Shown: positions 35,878 through 45,583, counted from the first letter of the stretch. The stretch: 64,000 nt of DNA from Actinomadura harenae (GCF_003696215.1 NZ_RFFG01000012.1:1-64000); one strand, 5' to 3'. Numbers and translations: made by a program. The notes: generated by a model not told the origin, from the sequence alone.

Positions 35878-37642
35878 CCTCAGCCGCGTGCTCTGGGCGG
35901 ACGCGCGGCGGGCCAGGCCCCTGGCCGGGGCGGCGGTACTGGCGGCCTCGGGCATCGCCGCGGCCTGGCCGACCCTGCTGCCGGGGGTCGCCTACTGGGA
36001 CAACTCCATCGTCGCCCTGGTGAACGCGGTGCGGGTGATGGGACCGGTCGCGGCCGGGTTCGCCGCCCTCGCGGGCGCGCGGGAGCGGCGCCTCGACTAC
36101 CTGCGGGTCGTCACGTCCCGGTCGCCGATCACCGGCGTGCTGTTCGACCTGGCGCTGCTGATCATGGTGGCGCTGGCGTCCTACGCGGTCGTGGTCGGGG
36201 TGATCGTCGTCCGGACCCTGATGCGCGTGGAGGCCGGGCAGCCCGCGCTGCTCGGCCTGACGGCCGCGTCGGCCTCGCTCGCCCTGCACGTCACGGTGGG
36301 CTACCTCGCCGGACGGCTCGTCCCACGGTCCACGACGGCGCTGGTCGTCCCGGCGGCCGCGGCGGTGTGGGCGGCGGCCCGGCTCCCGGGGACGTCCTGG
36401 TGGAGCCTGCTGCCGCCCGCCGCGCTCCACCGGGTCGAGCTGTTCACCGGCCTGAACCCGGTCGTCCTGGCGGACCAGACGGTGTGCGCGGCGGGGCTCG
36501 GCATCGCGCTCACGCTGGCGTACTGCTGGTGGGTGACGCGCCGGGCCGCGCTGCTGCTGGGGGTCGCCGCGGCGCTCGTCCTCACGGGGGCCGTCACGGT
36601 GCGGCTGCACGGCACGCACGGGACGGCCGTCCAGGCGTCCCCGGCGGCGGACGTGTGCCACGAGTGGCCGCTGCGGGTGTGCGTGCATCCGGCGCTCGCG
36701 CCCGCGCTGCCCACGCTGGAGGAGACGCTGACGCCGCTCGCGGCGCGCCTGGCGGAGACCCCCGCCGCGTTCACCCGCGTCGAGCAGCGCCCGGGGCCGG
36801 GTCCGGGTCCGGCGCTGGTCCGGCACGGGCTGGTCCGGCTGTACCTGCCGGGCGAGCTGGGGCCCGGCTTCGCCGACGAGGTGCTCCGCGACGTCCGGGA
36901 CGGCCTGCTCCGGCCCGGCGCGTGCACCGGACGGGCCCGTCCGCCCCGGGAGTACGAGGCGCTCGTGGACGCGTGGCTGCTCGGCGAGGGCGCCCCGGTG
37001 ATCTCCGACCGCGGCGCGTCCCGCCGCTTCGGCCTCTGGGACGAGGAGGACCGCCGCGTCTGGCTCCGCGCCCACTTCGGCCGCTACCGGAAGTGCTCGC
37101 TCGACGCGTCCGACTTCCCGGCGTACACGCTCACGAAGGCGACCCCCCGTCCCGCCGCGGCACCGGGCGGATCGTCCGCGGAGAAGGGGACGGAGAAAAG
37201 GAAGGGCGAGGCGTCAGGCGGCACCCGGACGTCGTCGTCCCGGGGTGCGGGGTCTTCTCGTGGTGCGGAGTCGTCCGGTGCGGAGTCGTCCGGTGCGGAG
37301 TCGTCCGGCAGGCGGCCGGCGTCCGGCAGGGCGCCGCTGGGCAGGACGCCGGCGGGCGGGACGTTCCGGGCGCCGGTTCCCTCCCGCAGGCCGGTTCCCG
37401 GGAGGAGGAAGGGCTCCGGGCGGAAGGCGCCGGACCGGACGACGCGGCACGGCACGGTGGCTCCCCGGCCGTCGGAGACGAGTGAGGGAACCGCCGGAGA
37501 CGAGTGGCGGAAAAGGAATGCGCCCCGCGCCGGACGGTCCTTTCCAGGACGCCCGGCGGGGGCGCTAATACCCTCTGCGCGGCCACGACAGGACCCCCCA
37601 GACCCGTCGCGACCACGCAGAAGCCTTATGACGCGGAGCTAG
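35870..37642 (+). CDS. ABC-associated membrane protein with long Ser/Arg-rich tail
   Basis: 590 residues. Roughly six or more membrane helices in residues 15-250, then a soluble domain (about 260-420) with four cysteines (VCHEWPLRVCVHP, GACTG, KCSLD). A low-complexity basic tail (420-590) contains three SSGAE repeats. GTG start overlaps the ATPase gene. The first part is probably the permease partner. The tail is poorly conserved-looking and overlaps the convergent DUF3817 gene by 4 bases; the true stop may once have been earlier. Confidence 0.65.
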   Translation: MADLSRVLWADARRARPLAGAAVLAASGIAAAWPTLLPGVAYWDNSIVALVNAVRVMGPVAAGFAALAGARERRLDYLRVVTSRSPITGVLFDLALLIMVALASYAVVVGVIVVRTLMRVEAGQPALLGLTAASASLALHVTVGYLAGRLVPRSTTALVVPAAAAVWAAARLPGTSWWSLLPPAALHRVELFTGLNPVVLADQTVCAAGLGIALTLAYCWWVTRRAALLLGVAAALVLTGAVTVRLHGTHGTAVQASPAADVCHEWPLRVCVHPALAPALPTLEETLTPLAARLAETPAAFTRVEQRPGPGPGPALVRHGLVRLYLPGELGPGFADEVLRDVRDGLLRPGACTGRARPPREYEALVDAWLLGEGAPVISDRGASRRFGLWDEEDRRVWLRAHFGRYRKCSLDASDFPAYTLTKATPRPAAAPGGSSAEKGTEKRKGEASGGTRTSSSRGAGSSRGAESSGAESSGAESSGRRPASGRAPLGRTPAGGTFRAPVPSRRPVPGRRKGSGRKAPDRTTRHGTVAPRPSETSEGTAGDEWRKRNAPRAGRSFPGRPAGALIPSARPRQDPPDPSRPRRSLMTRS

Positions 37643-37971
37643 ACCGCCTGCCGCTCCGGGGCGCCGTCCGACCGCGCCGGGGCGTCGGCGGCCGGCCGGA
37701 GCCAGTTCCGCTCGACGAGGAACGGTGCGATCGGGAGCACCGCGGCGACCAGCGCCAGCAGCGTCCGCTTGGTGTTCCAGCCGGTCGACGGGCGCCCGAG
37801 CAGGACGAGACCGACATAGGCCAGGAACAGGACACCGTGGATCGGCCCCATGATCTGCACCGCCACCGGGGCGTCGGCCGCGTACTTCAGCGGCATCGCC
37901 ACGAGCAGCAGCACCAGGAACGAGATTGCCTCGGCCACGGAAACGATCCGCAGGGTCTTCACGATGTCCAC
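37639..37971 (-). CDS. DUF3817 small membrane protein
   Basis: About 110 residues with three membrane helices: SVAEAISFLVLLLVAMPL, then IMGPIHGVLFLAYVGLVLL and TLLALVAAVLPIAPFLV. The GPIHG motif is typical of DUF3817. Function unknown. GTG 37971 is preferred; TTG 37977 gives two more residues. Confidence 0.8.
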   Translation of the reverse strand: MDIVKTLRIVSVAEAISFLVLLLVAMPLKYAADAPVAVQIMGPIHGVLFLAYVGLVLLGRPSTGWNTKRTLLALVAAVLPIAPFLVERNWLRPAADAPARSDGAPERQAV

Positions 37972-38063
37972 GTGCAACTAACGTACCGCCCCCTCCGCAG
38001 TGTTTCGGACGGGCCTATGGCGCTGCTCACATCGCGGGCTCGGCCGGCACCGCCCGACACCTC

Positions 38064-38069
38064 TAGGGT
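38064..38069 (+). promoter_or_regulatory. -10 box, probable leaderless promoter
   Basis: TAGGGT followed by 6 bases and GTG 38076. Confidence 0.5.
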
Positions 38070-38075
38070 GACCGC

Positions 38076-38834
38076 GTGGACTGGAGTTTGCTGACCTGCG
38101 CGCGCAAGGGACACATCACCTACGCGCCCGACGAGCCCCGGCTTCGGCTGCGGCTGCACACCGAGACCCCCATCGGCGACGCCTGGCGCTGCCTGCGCTG
38201 CGGCGCCTACATCCATGGCGAGCCGCACGGCGGCGGACCGGCCGACCACGCCCCCCTGGTCAAGCGCGGCAAGGAACTGCGGGACGCGTTCATCATGCGG
38301 TTCTTCGCGTTCGAGCGGATCATCCGGGGCCTGGTCGTGCTCGTCGCCGCCTACGGCGTGTGGCGGTTCGCCGCGAACCGCGGCTCGATCCAGCGGATCT
38401 TCGAGAAGGAGATCCCGCTGCTGCGCCCCCTCGCCCGGCAGATCGGCTGGGACCTGGACCACTCCAAGATCGTGGAGTCGTTCCGGAAGGTGTTCGACCT
38501 CAACGCGACCACGCTGCGCTGGCTGGCCGTCGGCCTGCTGGTGTACGCCGCGATCGAGATCACCGAGGCGATCGGCCTGTGGATGCTGAAGCGCTGGGGC
38601 GAGTACTTCGCGGTGATCGCGACCTCGTTCGGGCTGCCGATCGAGATCTACGAGCTGACCGAGCGGATCACCGCCGTCCGGATCGGGGCGCTGGTGATCA
38701 ACATCGGGCTGATCGTCTACATCGTGGTCACGAAGCGGCTGTTCGGCGTCCGGGGCGGGAAGGCCGCGCACGAGGCGCACCTGCGCAGCGCGTCCCTCCT
38801 GGAGGTCGAGGAGGCGGCCGGGGCGCACGCCTGA
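38076..38834 (+). CDS. DUF2127 membrane protein
   Basis: 252 residues. An N-terminal zinc-ribbon-like segment (CARKGH...WRCLRCGAYIHGE) precedes about four membrane helices: IIRGLVVLVAAYGVW, LRWLAVGLLVYAAIEITEAI, YFAVIATSFGLPIEIY and ALVINIGLIVYIVV. Common in Actinobacteria, function unknown. Confidence 0.8.
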   Translation: MDWSLLTCARKGHITYAPDEPRLRLRLHTETPIGDAWRCLRCGAYIHGEPHGGGPADHAPLVKRGKELRDAFIMRFFAFERIIRGLVVLVAAYGVWRFAANRGSIQRIFEKEIPLLRPLARQIGWDLDHSKIVESFRKVFDLNATTLRWLAVGLLVYAAIEITEAIGLWMLKRWGEYFAVIATSFGLPIEIYELTERITAVRIGALVINIGLIVYIVVTKRLFGVRGGKAAHEAHLRSASLLEVEEAAGAHA

Positions 38835-38842
38835 CCCGGGCC

Positions 38843-38955
38843 CGACGCACGCCTGGCCCGCGCCTGACCCGCGCCCGACCCGCGCCCGACCCGCGCCCGA
38901 CCCGCGCCCGACCCGCGCCCGACCCGCGCCTGACCCGCGCCTGACCCGCGCCCGA
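38843..38955. repeat. 11-bp tandem repeat array
   Basis: About ten tandem copies of an 11-bp unit (CCGCGCCYGAC) begin right after the DUF2127 stop. The C/T difference splits copies into two types. Non-coding. Confidence 0.8.
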
Positions 38956-39045
38956 CGCGCGACGGAGCCGTCCCCCGGACGGTTCCGAGAAGAGCCTCAC
39001 ATCGGTCAACCGGTAGTAAAGCCCAGGTATGGGCATGTTGTCCGC

Positions 39046-39759
39046 ATGGCACGCTCACGACCGGACGACGCCGGTCCCGGGACGGAGACGCCGACGGCGC
39101 CGTCCCGGGCCACCGAGCCCCCGCGGCGCCGCATCGGCGTCGCCCTCCTGCTGATCGCGGTGACCGTGGCCGCGGTGATCGCCGTCCAGAACGGCCTGCG
39201 GATCCTCCCCCACTGGCTGAACCCGTTCGCCGAGGACACCCGGGACCGCAGCGGCCCGGCGCTGCTGCGGTCCGTCCGCGACATGCACCGCTACCAGGCC
39301 GCCGGAGGGGACTTCCAGGTCGTCGTCGACCTGGACAAGGAGGGGAAGTACCTGCCGGGCTCACTGCGCGGCAGGCGCACGCTGTTCATCGGGCAGGGCT
39401 CGGTGAACGCGTACGTGGACTTCTCCCGGCTGGGATCGGGGGCCATCAGCGTGAACCCCGACCGGACGGCCGCGACCGTCCGGCTCCCCCACGCGCAGCT
39501 CGACTCGACGAACCTCGATCCGAAGCGCAGCTACGTGTTCTCGACACAGCGCGGCCTGTTCGACCGCGTCGGCGACTTCTTCAGCTCCAACCCGAACGAC
39601 CAGCAGCAGCTGTACGTGCTGGCGTCCCAGAAGATCCAGAAGGCGGCGCAGGACAGCGGCCTCCAGACCCGCGCCGACCAGAACACCCGGACGATGCTGG
39701 AGAACATGCTCCGCGCCCTGGGCTTCAAGACCATCACCTTCCAGCAGGCGCTCCAGTAG
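39046..39759 (+). CDS. DUF4230 protein
   Basis: 237 residues: a cytosolic Pro/Arg-rich start, one membrane helix (IGVALLLIAVTVAAVIAV), then an extracytoplasmic domain of the DUF4230 type (VRDMHRYQAAGGDFQVVVDL, ending in helices ASQKIQKAAQDSGL and NTRTMLENMLRALGF). Function unknown. Confidence 0.8.
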   Translation: MARSRPDDAGPGTETPTAPSRATEPPRRRIGVALLLIAVTVAAVIAVQNGLRILPHWLNPFAEDTRDRSGPALLRSVRDMHRYQAAGGDFQVVVDLDKEGKYLPGSLRGRRTLFIGQGSVNAYVDFSRLGSGAISVNPDRTAATVRLPHAQLDSTNLDPKRSYVFSTQRGLFDRVGDFFSSNPNDQQQLYVLASQKIQKAAQDSGLQTRADQNTRTMLENMLRALGFKTITFQQALQ

Positions 39760-39786
39760 CTCCGGCGGGCGGCCCAGAAGACGCGC

Positions 39787-39821
39787 GAGCCCCCGTCCGG
39801 TCGTCGACCGGACGGGGGCTC
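39787..39821. terminator. strong bidirectional terminator hairpin
   Basis: Perfect 16-bp stem (39787-39802 with 39806-39821) and a 3-base loop between convergent genes. Confidence 0.85.
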
Positions 39822-39834
39822 GGAGAGCGCGGGA

Positions 39835-41028
39835 TCAGTTGGAGCCGGGGACGCGGATGATCAGCGCGTCGCCCTGGCCGCCGCCGCCGCAGAGGCCGGC
39901 GGCGCCGACGCCGCCGCCGCGGCGCTTCAGCTCGTAGGCCAGGTGCAGGACGAGCCGCGCGCCGGACATGCCGACCGGGTGGCCGAGCGCGATCGCGCCG
40001 CCGTCGACGTTGACCTTCTCCGCGTCGACGCCGAGGTCGCGCATGGACTGGATGCCGACGGACGCGAACGCCTCGTTGATCTCGATGAGGTCCAGGTCGT
40101 CCACGGTGAGGCCGGCCTTGCCGAGCGCGTGCTTGATCGCGTTGGACGGCTGGGAGTGCAGCGAGCTGTCCGGGCCCGCGACGTTGCCGTGCGCGCCGAT
40201 CTCGGCGATCCAGGTGAGGCCCAGCTCCTCGGCCTTGGCCTTCGACATGACCACGACGGCGGCGGCGCCGTCGGAGATCTGCGAGGCGGACCCGGCGGTG
40301 ATCGTGCCGTCCTTGGCGAAGGACGGGCGGAGCCGGGCGAGGGTCTCGGCCGTGGTGTCGCCGCGGACGCCCTCGTCCGTGCCGAACACGATCGGGTCGC
40401 CCTTGCGCTGCGGGATCTCGATCGGCGCGATCTCGGCGTCGAAGCGGCCGTTCTTGATCGCGTCGGCGGCGCGCTGGTGCGAGCGGGCGCTGAACTCGTC
40501 CTGCTCCTCGCGGGAGATGCCGAGCCGGGCGTTGCCCCGCTCGGTGGACTCGCCCATGGAGATGCCCTCGAACGAGTCGGTGAGGGCGTCGTAGGCCATG
40601 TGGTCGAGCACCTCGACCGAGCCGTACTTGTAGCCGCCACGCGACTTCGGCATCAGGTGCGGGGCCAGGGTCATCGACTCCATGCCGCCCGCGACGACGA
40701 TGTCGAACTCGCCCGCGCGGATGAGCTGGTCGGCGAGCGCGATCGCGTCCAGGCCGGACAGGCAGACCTTGTTGATGTTGATGGACGGCACGCTCATCGG
40801 GATGCCGCCCTTGACCGCGGCCTGGCGGGCGGGGATCTGTCCCGCGCCGGCCTGGAGGACCTGGCCGAGGATGACGTAGTCGACCTGGTCGCCGCTGATG
40901 CCGGCGCGCTCCAGCGCGGCCTTGATCACGTGGCCGCCGAGATCGGCTGCGGTGAAGTCCTTCAGCGAGCCCAGCAGCCGCCCGATGGGCGTGCGGGCAC
41001 CGGCGACGATGACGGAACCGACGGACAA
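39835..41028 (-). CDS. acetyl-CoA C-acetyltransferase (thiolase)
   Basis: 397 residues. Catalytic cysteines in [14 protein letters not shown] and in the C-terminal [15 protein letters not shown]; catalytic histidine in [24 protein letters not shown] loop. Acts in acetoacetyl-CoA formation or beta-oxidation. TTG 41028 is preferred since GGAGG precedes it with good spacing and it gives the family start [17 protein letters not shown] 41040 is possible. Divergent from methylmalonyl-CoA epimerase. Confidence 0.93.
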   Translation of the reverse strand: MSVGSVIVAGARTPIGRLLGSLKDFTAADLGGHVIKAALERAGISGDQVDYVILGQVLQAGAGQIPARQAAVKGGIPMSVPSININKVCLSGLDAIALADQLIRAGEFDIVVAGGMESMTLAPHLMPKSRGGYKYGSVEVLDHMAYDALTDSFEGISMGESTERGNARLGISREEQDEFSARSHQRAADAIKNGRFDAEIAPIEIPQRKGDPIVFGTDEGVRGDTTAETLARLRPSFAKDGTITAGSASQISDGAAAVVVMSKAKAEELGLTWIAEIGAHGNVAGPDSSLHSQPSNAIKHALGKAGLTVDDLDLIEINEAFASVGIQSMRDLGVDAEKVNVDGGAIALGHPVGMSGARLVLHLAYELKRRGGGVGAAGLCGGGGQGDALIIRVPGSN

Positions 41029-41110
41029 GGGGGCCTCCACGAGAACGTACGGCGGGACGTTTGCCACGATACTCAGCAGGACCGAACGCGCTTCGCCCCG
41101 GGGAGGACCC

Positions 41111-41539
41111 ATGCTGACCCGCATCGACCACATCGGCATCGCCTGTCACGACCTGGAGGCCACCGTCGCCTTCTACCGGGAGACCTACGGGTTCACCGAC
41201 GTGCACTTCGAGACGAACGAGGAGCAGGGCGTCCGGGAGGCCATGCTCAAGATCAACGCCACCGGCGACGGGGCGGCGTCCTACCTTCAGCTGATCACCC
41301 CGATCCGGGACGACTCGACCGTGGCCAAGTGGCTGGCCAAGAACGGCGAGGGCGTGCACCACATCGCGTTCGGGACGGACGGGGACGTCCAGGACGAGGC
41401 GGACGGCATCGCCGCCAAGGGCGTCCGGGTGCTGTACGACGAGCCGCGGCACGGTTCGCTCGGCTCCCGGATCACGTTCCTGCACCCGAAGGACTGCCAT
41501 GGCGTCCTGACGGAACTGGTGGAGAAGGCGACGTCCTGA
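41111..41539 (+). CDS. mce: methylmalonyl-CoA epimerase
   Basis: 142-residue VOC-fold metalloenzyme that interconverts (R)- and (S)-methylmalonyl-CoA. Metal ligands: histidine in [12 protein letters not shown], glutamine in SYLQLITP, histidine in GVHHIAFG and glutamate near LTELVEK. GGGAGGA before ATG 41111. Confidence 0.93.
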   Translation: MLTRIDHIGIACHDLEATVAFYRETYGFTDVHFETNEEQGVREAMLKINATGDGAASYLQLITPIRDDSTVAKWLAKNGEGVHHIAFGTDGDVQDEADGIAAKGVRVLYDEPRHGSLGSRITFLHPKDCHGVLTELVEKATS

Positions 41540-41602
41540 GCCGGTTCCCACCCCTCCGAGGGGGTTTCGCGGGCGCGCCACGGCGACACCGCCAGATCGT
41601 GA

Positions 41603-41618
41603 TGTGATCGATATCACA
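41603..41618. promoter_or_regulatory. CRP/GlxR-type binding site
   Basis: TGTGATCGATATCACA matches TGTGA-N6-TCACA with both half-sites exact. It is in the 352-base gap 41540-41891 (otherwise without a gene that I can see), 274 bases before the DivIVA-like ATG. Confidence 0.65.
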
Positions 41619-41891
41619 GACATGATCAAGGGCGTCATGGACGGTGTGCTGTAACCGTTCGGACACTTCTGGTGCATTTCCCGGCGGGAACCCCCGTCAA
41701 ATCGGGCCTCCCGGCACGATAAGACGAACCGGACAAACCTCCCAGTGCGTTCGGTTGGGCCCCCAACAGCACAGCACCCGGAGTACGCTTCTTCCGCCGG
41801 AGGAGGTCTGGGGCGGCGCGCCCCTCAAGCAGGCGATCGTCCGGTCCCCGGAACCTTGGCCCGTAGCCCCGTCACACCAGGATTGAGCCAC

Positions 41892-43250
41892 ATGCAGTCC
41901 GACATCGACGCCCAGCTCAGCAACTTCTTTGAAGACACGCCCCCACGCGAGTTCGACGTGGTGCTCCGAGGCTACGACCGGCACCAGGTCGACGAGCACA
42001 TCAAGCAGCTCGACAACGAGGTCCGCACGACGCGCGAGTCGACCTCGCAACTCCAGCGCGAGCTGTCGGACGCACACCGCCAGCTCCAGGAGCAGGAGCG
42101 CCCGACCTACTCCGGGCTCGGCGCCCGGATCGAGCAGCTGCTCCGCCTCGCCGAGGAGCAGGCCACCGAGCTCGTCCAGGCGGCCCGCAGCGAGGCCAAC
42201 GAGATCAAGGCGGCCGCCAAGGTGGAGGCCGCCGAGCTGCGCGCCACCGCCGAGAGCGACGCGTCCGAGCTGCGCGCCACCGCCCAGCGCGAGTGCGACG
42301 ACATGCGGGGCGCCGCCGAGCGCGAGGCCGAGGAGGTGCGCACCTCCGCCCGCCGCGAGGCCGACGAGCTGACCTCCACGACCGAGCGCGAGGTCGCCAA
42401 GCTCCGCGCCACCGCCGACCACGAGGTCGCCGAGAAGCGCGCCGCCGCCGAGCGCGAGATCGCCAAGCTCCGCACCACCACCGAGCGCGAGGTCGCGCAG
42501 CTGCGCGCGTCCACCAAGCGCGAGCGCGACGAGATCCTCACCACCGCCAAGCGGCAGGCCGACGAGATGCGCGCGCAGGCGCAGCGCATCCTCGAGGAGT
42601 CCGAGGCGCAGCGGGCGCAGGCCGAGGCCGAGTTCGAGATCCAGCTGGCCGCCCGCCGCGAGGAGGCCGACCGCCAGGACGCCGAGCGCCACGCCGCCGC
42701 CCAGCAGGCCACCCAGAAGCTGGTCGCCGAGGCCGAGCAGCGCGCCGCGTCCGCCGAGCAGCGCGCGGCCAAGGCCACGCAGCAGGCCGAGCAGACGCGC
42801 CGCGAGGCCGACTCGCACGCCAAGCAGCTGATGGCGAACGCGCGCAAGAACTCCGACCAGATCATCACCGAGGCCAAGGGCCAGGCCGAGCAGCTGCTCG
42901 CCGAGACCAAGGCCGAGGCCGAGCGGATCCGCACCGCCGCGCAGCGCCAGGTGGACGAGCTCACCCGCCAGCGCGACAGCATCACCAGCCACCTCAACCA
43001 GCTGCGCCAGCTCATCGGCGGCGTCGGCCCGGCGCTCGGCGGCCCCGAGGAGGCCCCGGCGATCGAGAAGGCGCCCGCCCCGGCCCCCGAGCCGAAGCCC
43101 GCTCCCAAGCCGGCCCCGGCGCCGAGCGGCCCGTCCGGCAACGGCCCGTCCGGAAACGGCCAGGCCAAGCCGCAGGGCGGCAAGCCCGCCCCGAAGGGCC
43201 CCCAGGGCAAGAAGTCCGAGGACGACGACGAGGACTGGTGGCAGGAGTGA
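41892..43250 (+). CDS. DivIVA-domain coiled-coil protein (Scy/FilP-like)
   Basis: 452 residues. The N-terminus REFDVVLRGYDRHQVDEHI is the DivIVA membrane-curvature segment. It is followed by a long coiled coil with repeating ARREADEL- and ATAEREV-type heptads (about residues 50-370) and a Pro/Ala/Lys-rich tail ending DDDEDWWQE. Likely a polar-growth scaffold or cytoskeletal protein; old annotations call such proteins cellulose-binding. A CRP-type site upstream may control it. Confidence 0.85.
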   Translation: MQSDIDAQLSNFFEDTPPREFDVVLRGYDRHQVDEHIKQLDNEVRTTRESTSQLQRELSDAHRQLQEQERPTYSGLGARIEQLLRLAEEQATELVQAARSEANEIKAAAKVEAAELRATAESDASELRATAQRECDDMRGAAEREAEEVRTSARREADELTSTTEREVAKLRATADHEVAEKRAAAEREIAKLRTTTEREVAQLRASTKRERDEILTTAKRQADEMRAQAQRILEESEAQRAQAEAEFEIQLAARREEADRQDAERHAAAQQATQKLVAEAEQRAASAEQRAAKATQQAEQTRREADSHAKQLMANARKNSDQIITEAKGQAEQLLAETKAEAERIRTAAQRQVDELTRQRDSITSHLNQLRQLIGGVGPALGGPEEAPAIEKAPAPAPEPKPAPKPAPAPSGPSGNGPSGNGQAKPQGGKPAPKGPQGKKSEDDDEDWWQE

Positions 43251-43288
43251 CGACCGGCTGACGGTCGTCCTTCCCCCGAAGGATCACT

Positions 43289-43318
43289 GAGGCCCAGCGG
43301 CATCCGCCGCTGGGCCTC
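43289..43318 (+). terminator. rho-independent terminator
   Basis: 13-bp perfect stem (43289-43301 with 43306-43318), ATCC loop, followed by GTCCTTTTT. Confidence 0.9.
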
Positions 43319-43437
43319 GTCCTTTTTCCGGGGCGGCGCCCCGGGGACGAGGGTTCGTGGAGGTTAACGCGGCTTTACCCGATGTATCGTTCTCGTCCTG
43401 AGCTCCGCCCGGACCAGGACCACAAAGGAGAGCCGGA

Positions 43438-44766
43438 GTGCCTGACGACACCCCGCCGTCCGCCGGGACGGAATCCCCGAGCATCGCCGAATCCCTCGGC
43501 GCCACCGAATCCCTCGGCGCCACCGCCGTCGCCACGTCCACGCCGCCGGAGAGCGGCGCGCGGACGAACGGCGCCGCCGTCCCTGAACCCGCGACGGCGA
43601 AGGACGACGCGGTGGAAGGCGACACGGTGGAAGGCGACACGGTCGCAGGCGACGCGCACGACGCGGTCGAGCGGGTCGAGCAGCTGAAGCAGGAGGCGAA
43701 GGCCGACCGGCGGTTCCCGTTCGGACGGCCCGGAGAGCCCTTCGGACGGCACCACCCGTTCGTGTTCGGGTTCACCGCCGCGCTCGGCGTGATGACCGCC
43801 TACCTGCTGCTGAAGGCCGCGACCGGGGCCAGGTCGACGCTGGTCACGATCGTGGTGGCGATGTTCCTCGCGGTCGGGCTGAACCCGGCGGTGGAGCGGC
43901 TGAAGCGGCTTGGGCTGTCCCGGGGCTGGGCGGTCGCCGTGGTGTTCCTCGGCGTCGTGCTGTTCTTCGCCGGGGTCGTCGCGTCGCTCGTCCCGCCGAT
44001 CGTCGACCAGGTGAACGGGCTGACGCAGAACCTGCCGCACTACATCGAGCAGCTCCAGGGCAACCGGCGGATCGCGGACTGGGACCGCCGCTACCACCTG
44101 CTCCAGCAGGCGCAGGACAAGCTCAACGACTCCAAGTTCCAGCAGGAGATGGCCAACTGGGCCGTCGACATCGGCAAGCAGGCGCTCAGCGGGACGTTCA
44201 AGACGCTGACCGTGCTGATCCTGACGCTGTACTTCCTGGGCTCGCTGCCGCAGATCAAGGCGTTCTCCTACCAGCTCGTCCCGCGGACGCGGCGGGCCCG
44301 GGTGGCGCTCCTCGGCGACGAGATCCTCGACCGCATCGGCGGGTACGTCGCGGGGCAGTTCACGATCGCGTTCATCGCGGGGCTGGCGTCCTACATCTTC
44401 CTGGAGATCCTGGGCGTCCCGTACGCGCTGGCGCTGTCGCTGATCGTCGCGGTGACGGACCTGATCCCGCTGGTCGGCGCGACGATCGGCGCGGTGATCG
44501 TGTGCCTGGTGGCGTTCCTCACCGGCATGTACGAGGGCATCGCGGCCGTGATCTTCTACGTCGTCTACCAGCAGGTGGAGAACTACCTGGTCTACCCGCG
44601 CGTGATGAAGAAGACCGTGGACGTCCAGCCCGCGGTGACGATCGTCGCGGCGCTCATCGGCGCGGCGCTGCTCGGCGTCGTGGGCGCGCTGATCGCGATC
44701 CCGACGGCGGCGGCGATCTCGCTGCTCATCCGGGAGATCGTCCTGCCGCGGCAGGAGTCCGCCTGA
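43438..44766 (+). CDS. AI-2E family transporter
   Basis: 442 residues, PerM/AI-2E transporter family, with about eight membrane helices. The conserved C-terminal part includes ALSLIVAVTDLIPLVGATIG and YQQVENYLVYPRVMKK. The acidic N-terminal 90 residues hold short repeats (ESLGAT, VEGDT) and are probably disordered. AAGGAGA precedes GTG 43438. Substrate unknown despite the family name. Confidence 0.88.
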   Translation: MPDDTPPSAGTESPSIAESLGATESLGATAVATSTPPESGARTNGAAVPEPATAKDDAVEGDTVEGDTVAGDAHDAVERVEQLKQEAKADRRFPFGRPGEPFGRHHPFVFGFTAALGVMTAYLLLKAATGARSTLVTIVVAMFLAVGLNPAVERLKRLGLSRGWAVAVVFLGVVLFFAGVVASLVPPIVDQVNGLTQNLPHYIEQLQGNRRIADWDRRYHLLQQAQDKLNDSKFQQEMANWAVDIGKQALSGTFKTLTVLILTLYFLGSLPQIKAFSYQLVPRTRRARVALLGDEILDRIGGYVAGQFTIAFIAGLASYIFLEILGVPYALALSLIVAVTDLIPLVGATIGAVIVCLVAFLTGMYEGIAAVIFYVVYQQVENYLVYPRVMKKTVDVQPAVTIVAALIGAALLGVVGALIAIPTAAAISLLIREIVLPRQESA

Positions 44767-44788
44767 CCCCGGCGGCCGGGGACGCCGG

Positions 44789-45583
44789 TCAGCGGGCGGT
44801 GCGGGAGAGGGCCGCGGCGAACTCGGAGACGGCCTGGTTGAACAGGTCCGGCTGCTCGACCGGGACGAGGTGCCCGGCGCGCGGGACGATCATCAGCTCG
44901 GCGTTCGGCATCGCCTCCGCCACGGCGCGGGCGTCCGCCTCGGACGCCAGGACGTCCTCCGCGCCGACCATGACCAGCCCCGGGACCTTCACGCCGCGCA
45001 GCGTGTCGAACGCCTCGGGACGTCCGGCCATCGCGCGCTGGGCCCACGCGGCCGCGCGCGGCGGCGTGGACTGGACGAGCCCCCGGACGCGTCCGTAGAC
45101 CAGCGCCCGCTGCCGCATCGTGGTCGGCCCGACGAGATCGGGGAGCACCTCGTCCACCAGGACGGAGACGTCGGCGTCGCGTTCGAGGCGGTCGGCCTGC
45201 CGCAGCCGCGCCGCGCTCGCGTCGGCGGCGTCGGCGGCCCCGGGGGTCGCGCACAGGACCAGGCCGAGGACGAGGTCGGGGTGGCGGCGGCACAGTGCCG
45301 TCGCGACGTGCCCGCCCAGGGACAGGCCGCCGACCACGGCGCGCTGGACGCCGAGGGTGCGGAACATCCGGGCGACGTCGTCGGCCATGGCGTCCACGGA
45401 CGGGTCGTCCGGGCCGAGCACGGACCCGCCGAAGCCGCGCAGGTCGGGGGTGACGACGCGGAACCGGTTCGCCAGCGCCTCCCGCTGCGCCAGCCACATG
45501 GCCGAGGACAGCGGGAACGCGTGCAGCAGCACGAGCGGCGTGCCCGTCCCGACGTCCCTGGCGTACAGCTGCACGGCGGTCAT
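44789..45583 (-). CDS. alpha/beta hydrolase
   Basis: 264 residues. Oxyanion region LLHAFPLSSAMW, nucleophile elbow GGLSLGGH, an aspartate in MVGAEDVLA and the histidine in AGHLVPVEQP. Resembles 3-oxoadipate enol-lactonase-like esterases, but no aromatic pathway gene is near, so substrate is open. Confidence 0.85.
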   Translation of the reverse strand: MTAVQLYARDVGTGTPLVLLHAFPLSSAMWLAQREALANRFRVVTPDLRGFGGSVLGPDDPSVDAMADDVARMFRTLGVQRAVVGGLSLGGHVATALCRRHPDLVLGLVLCATPGAADAADASAARLRQADRLERDADVSVLVDEVLPDLVGPTTMRQRALVYGRVRGLVQSTPPRAAAWAQRAMAGRPEAFDTLRGVKVPGLVMVGAEDVLASEADARAVAEAMPNAELMIVPRAGHLVPVEQPDLFNQAVSEFAAALSRTAR

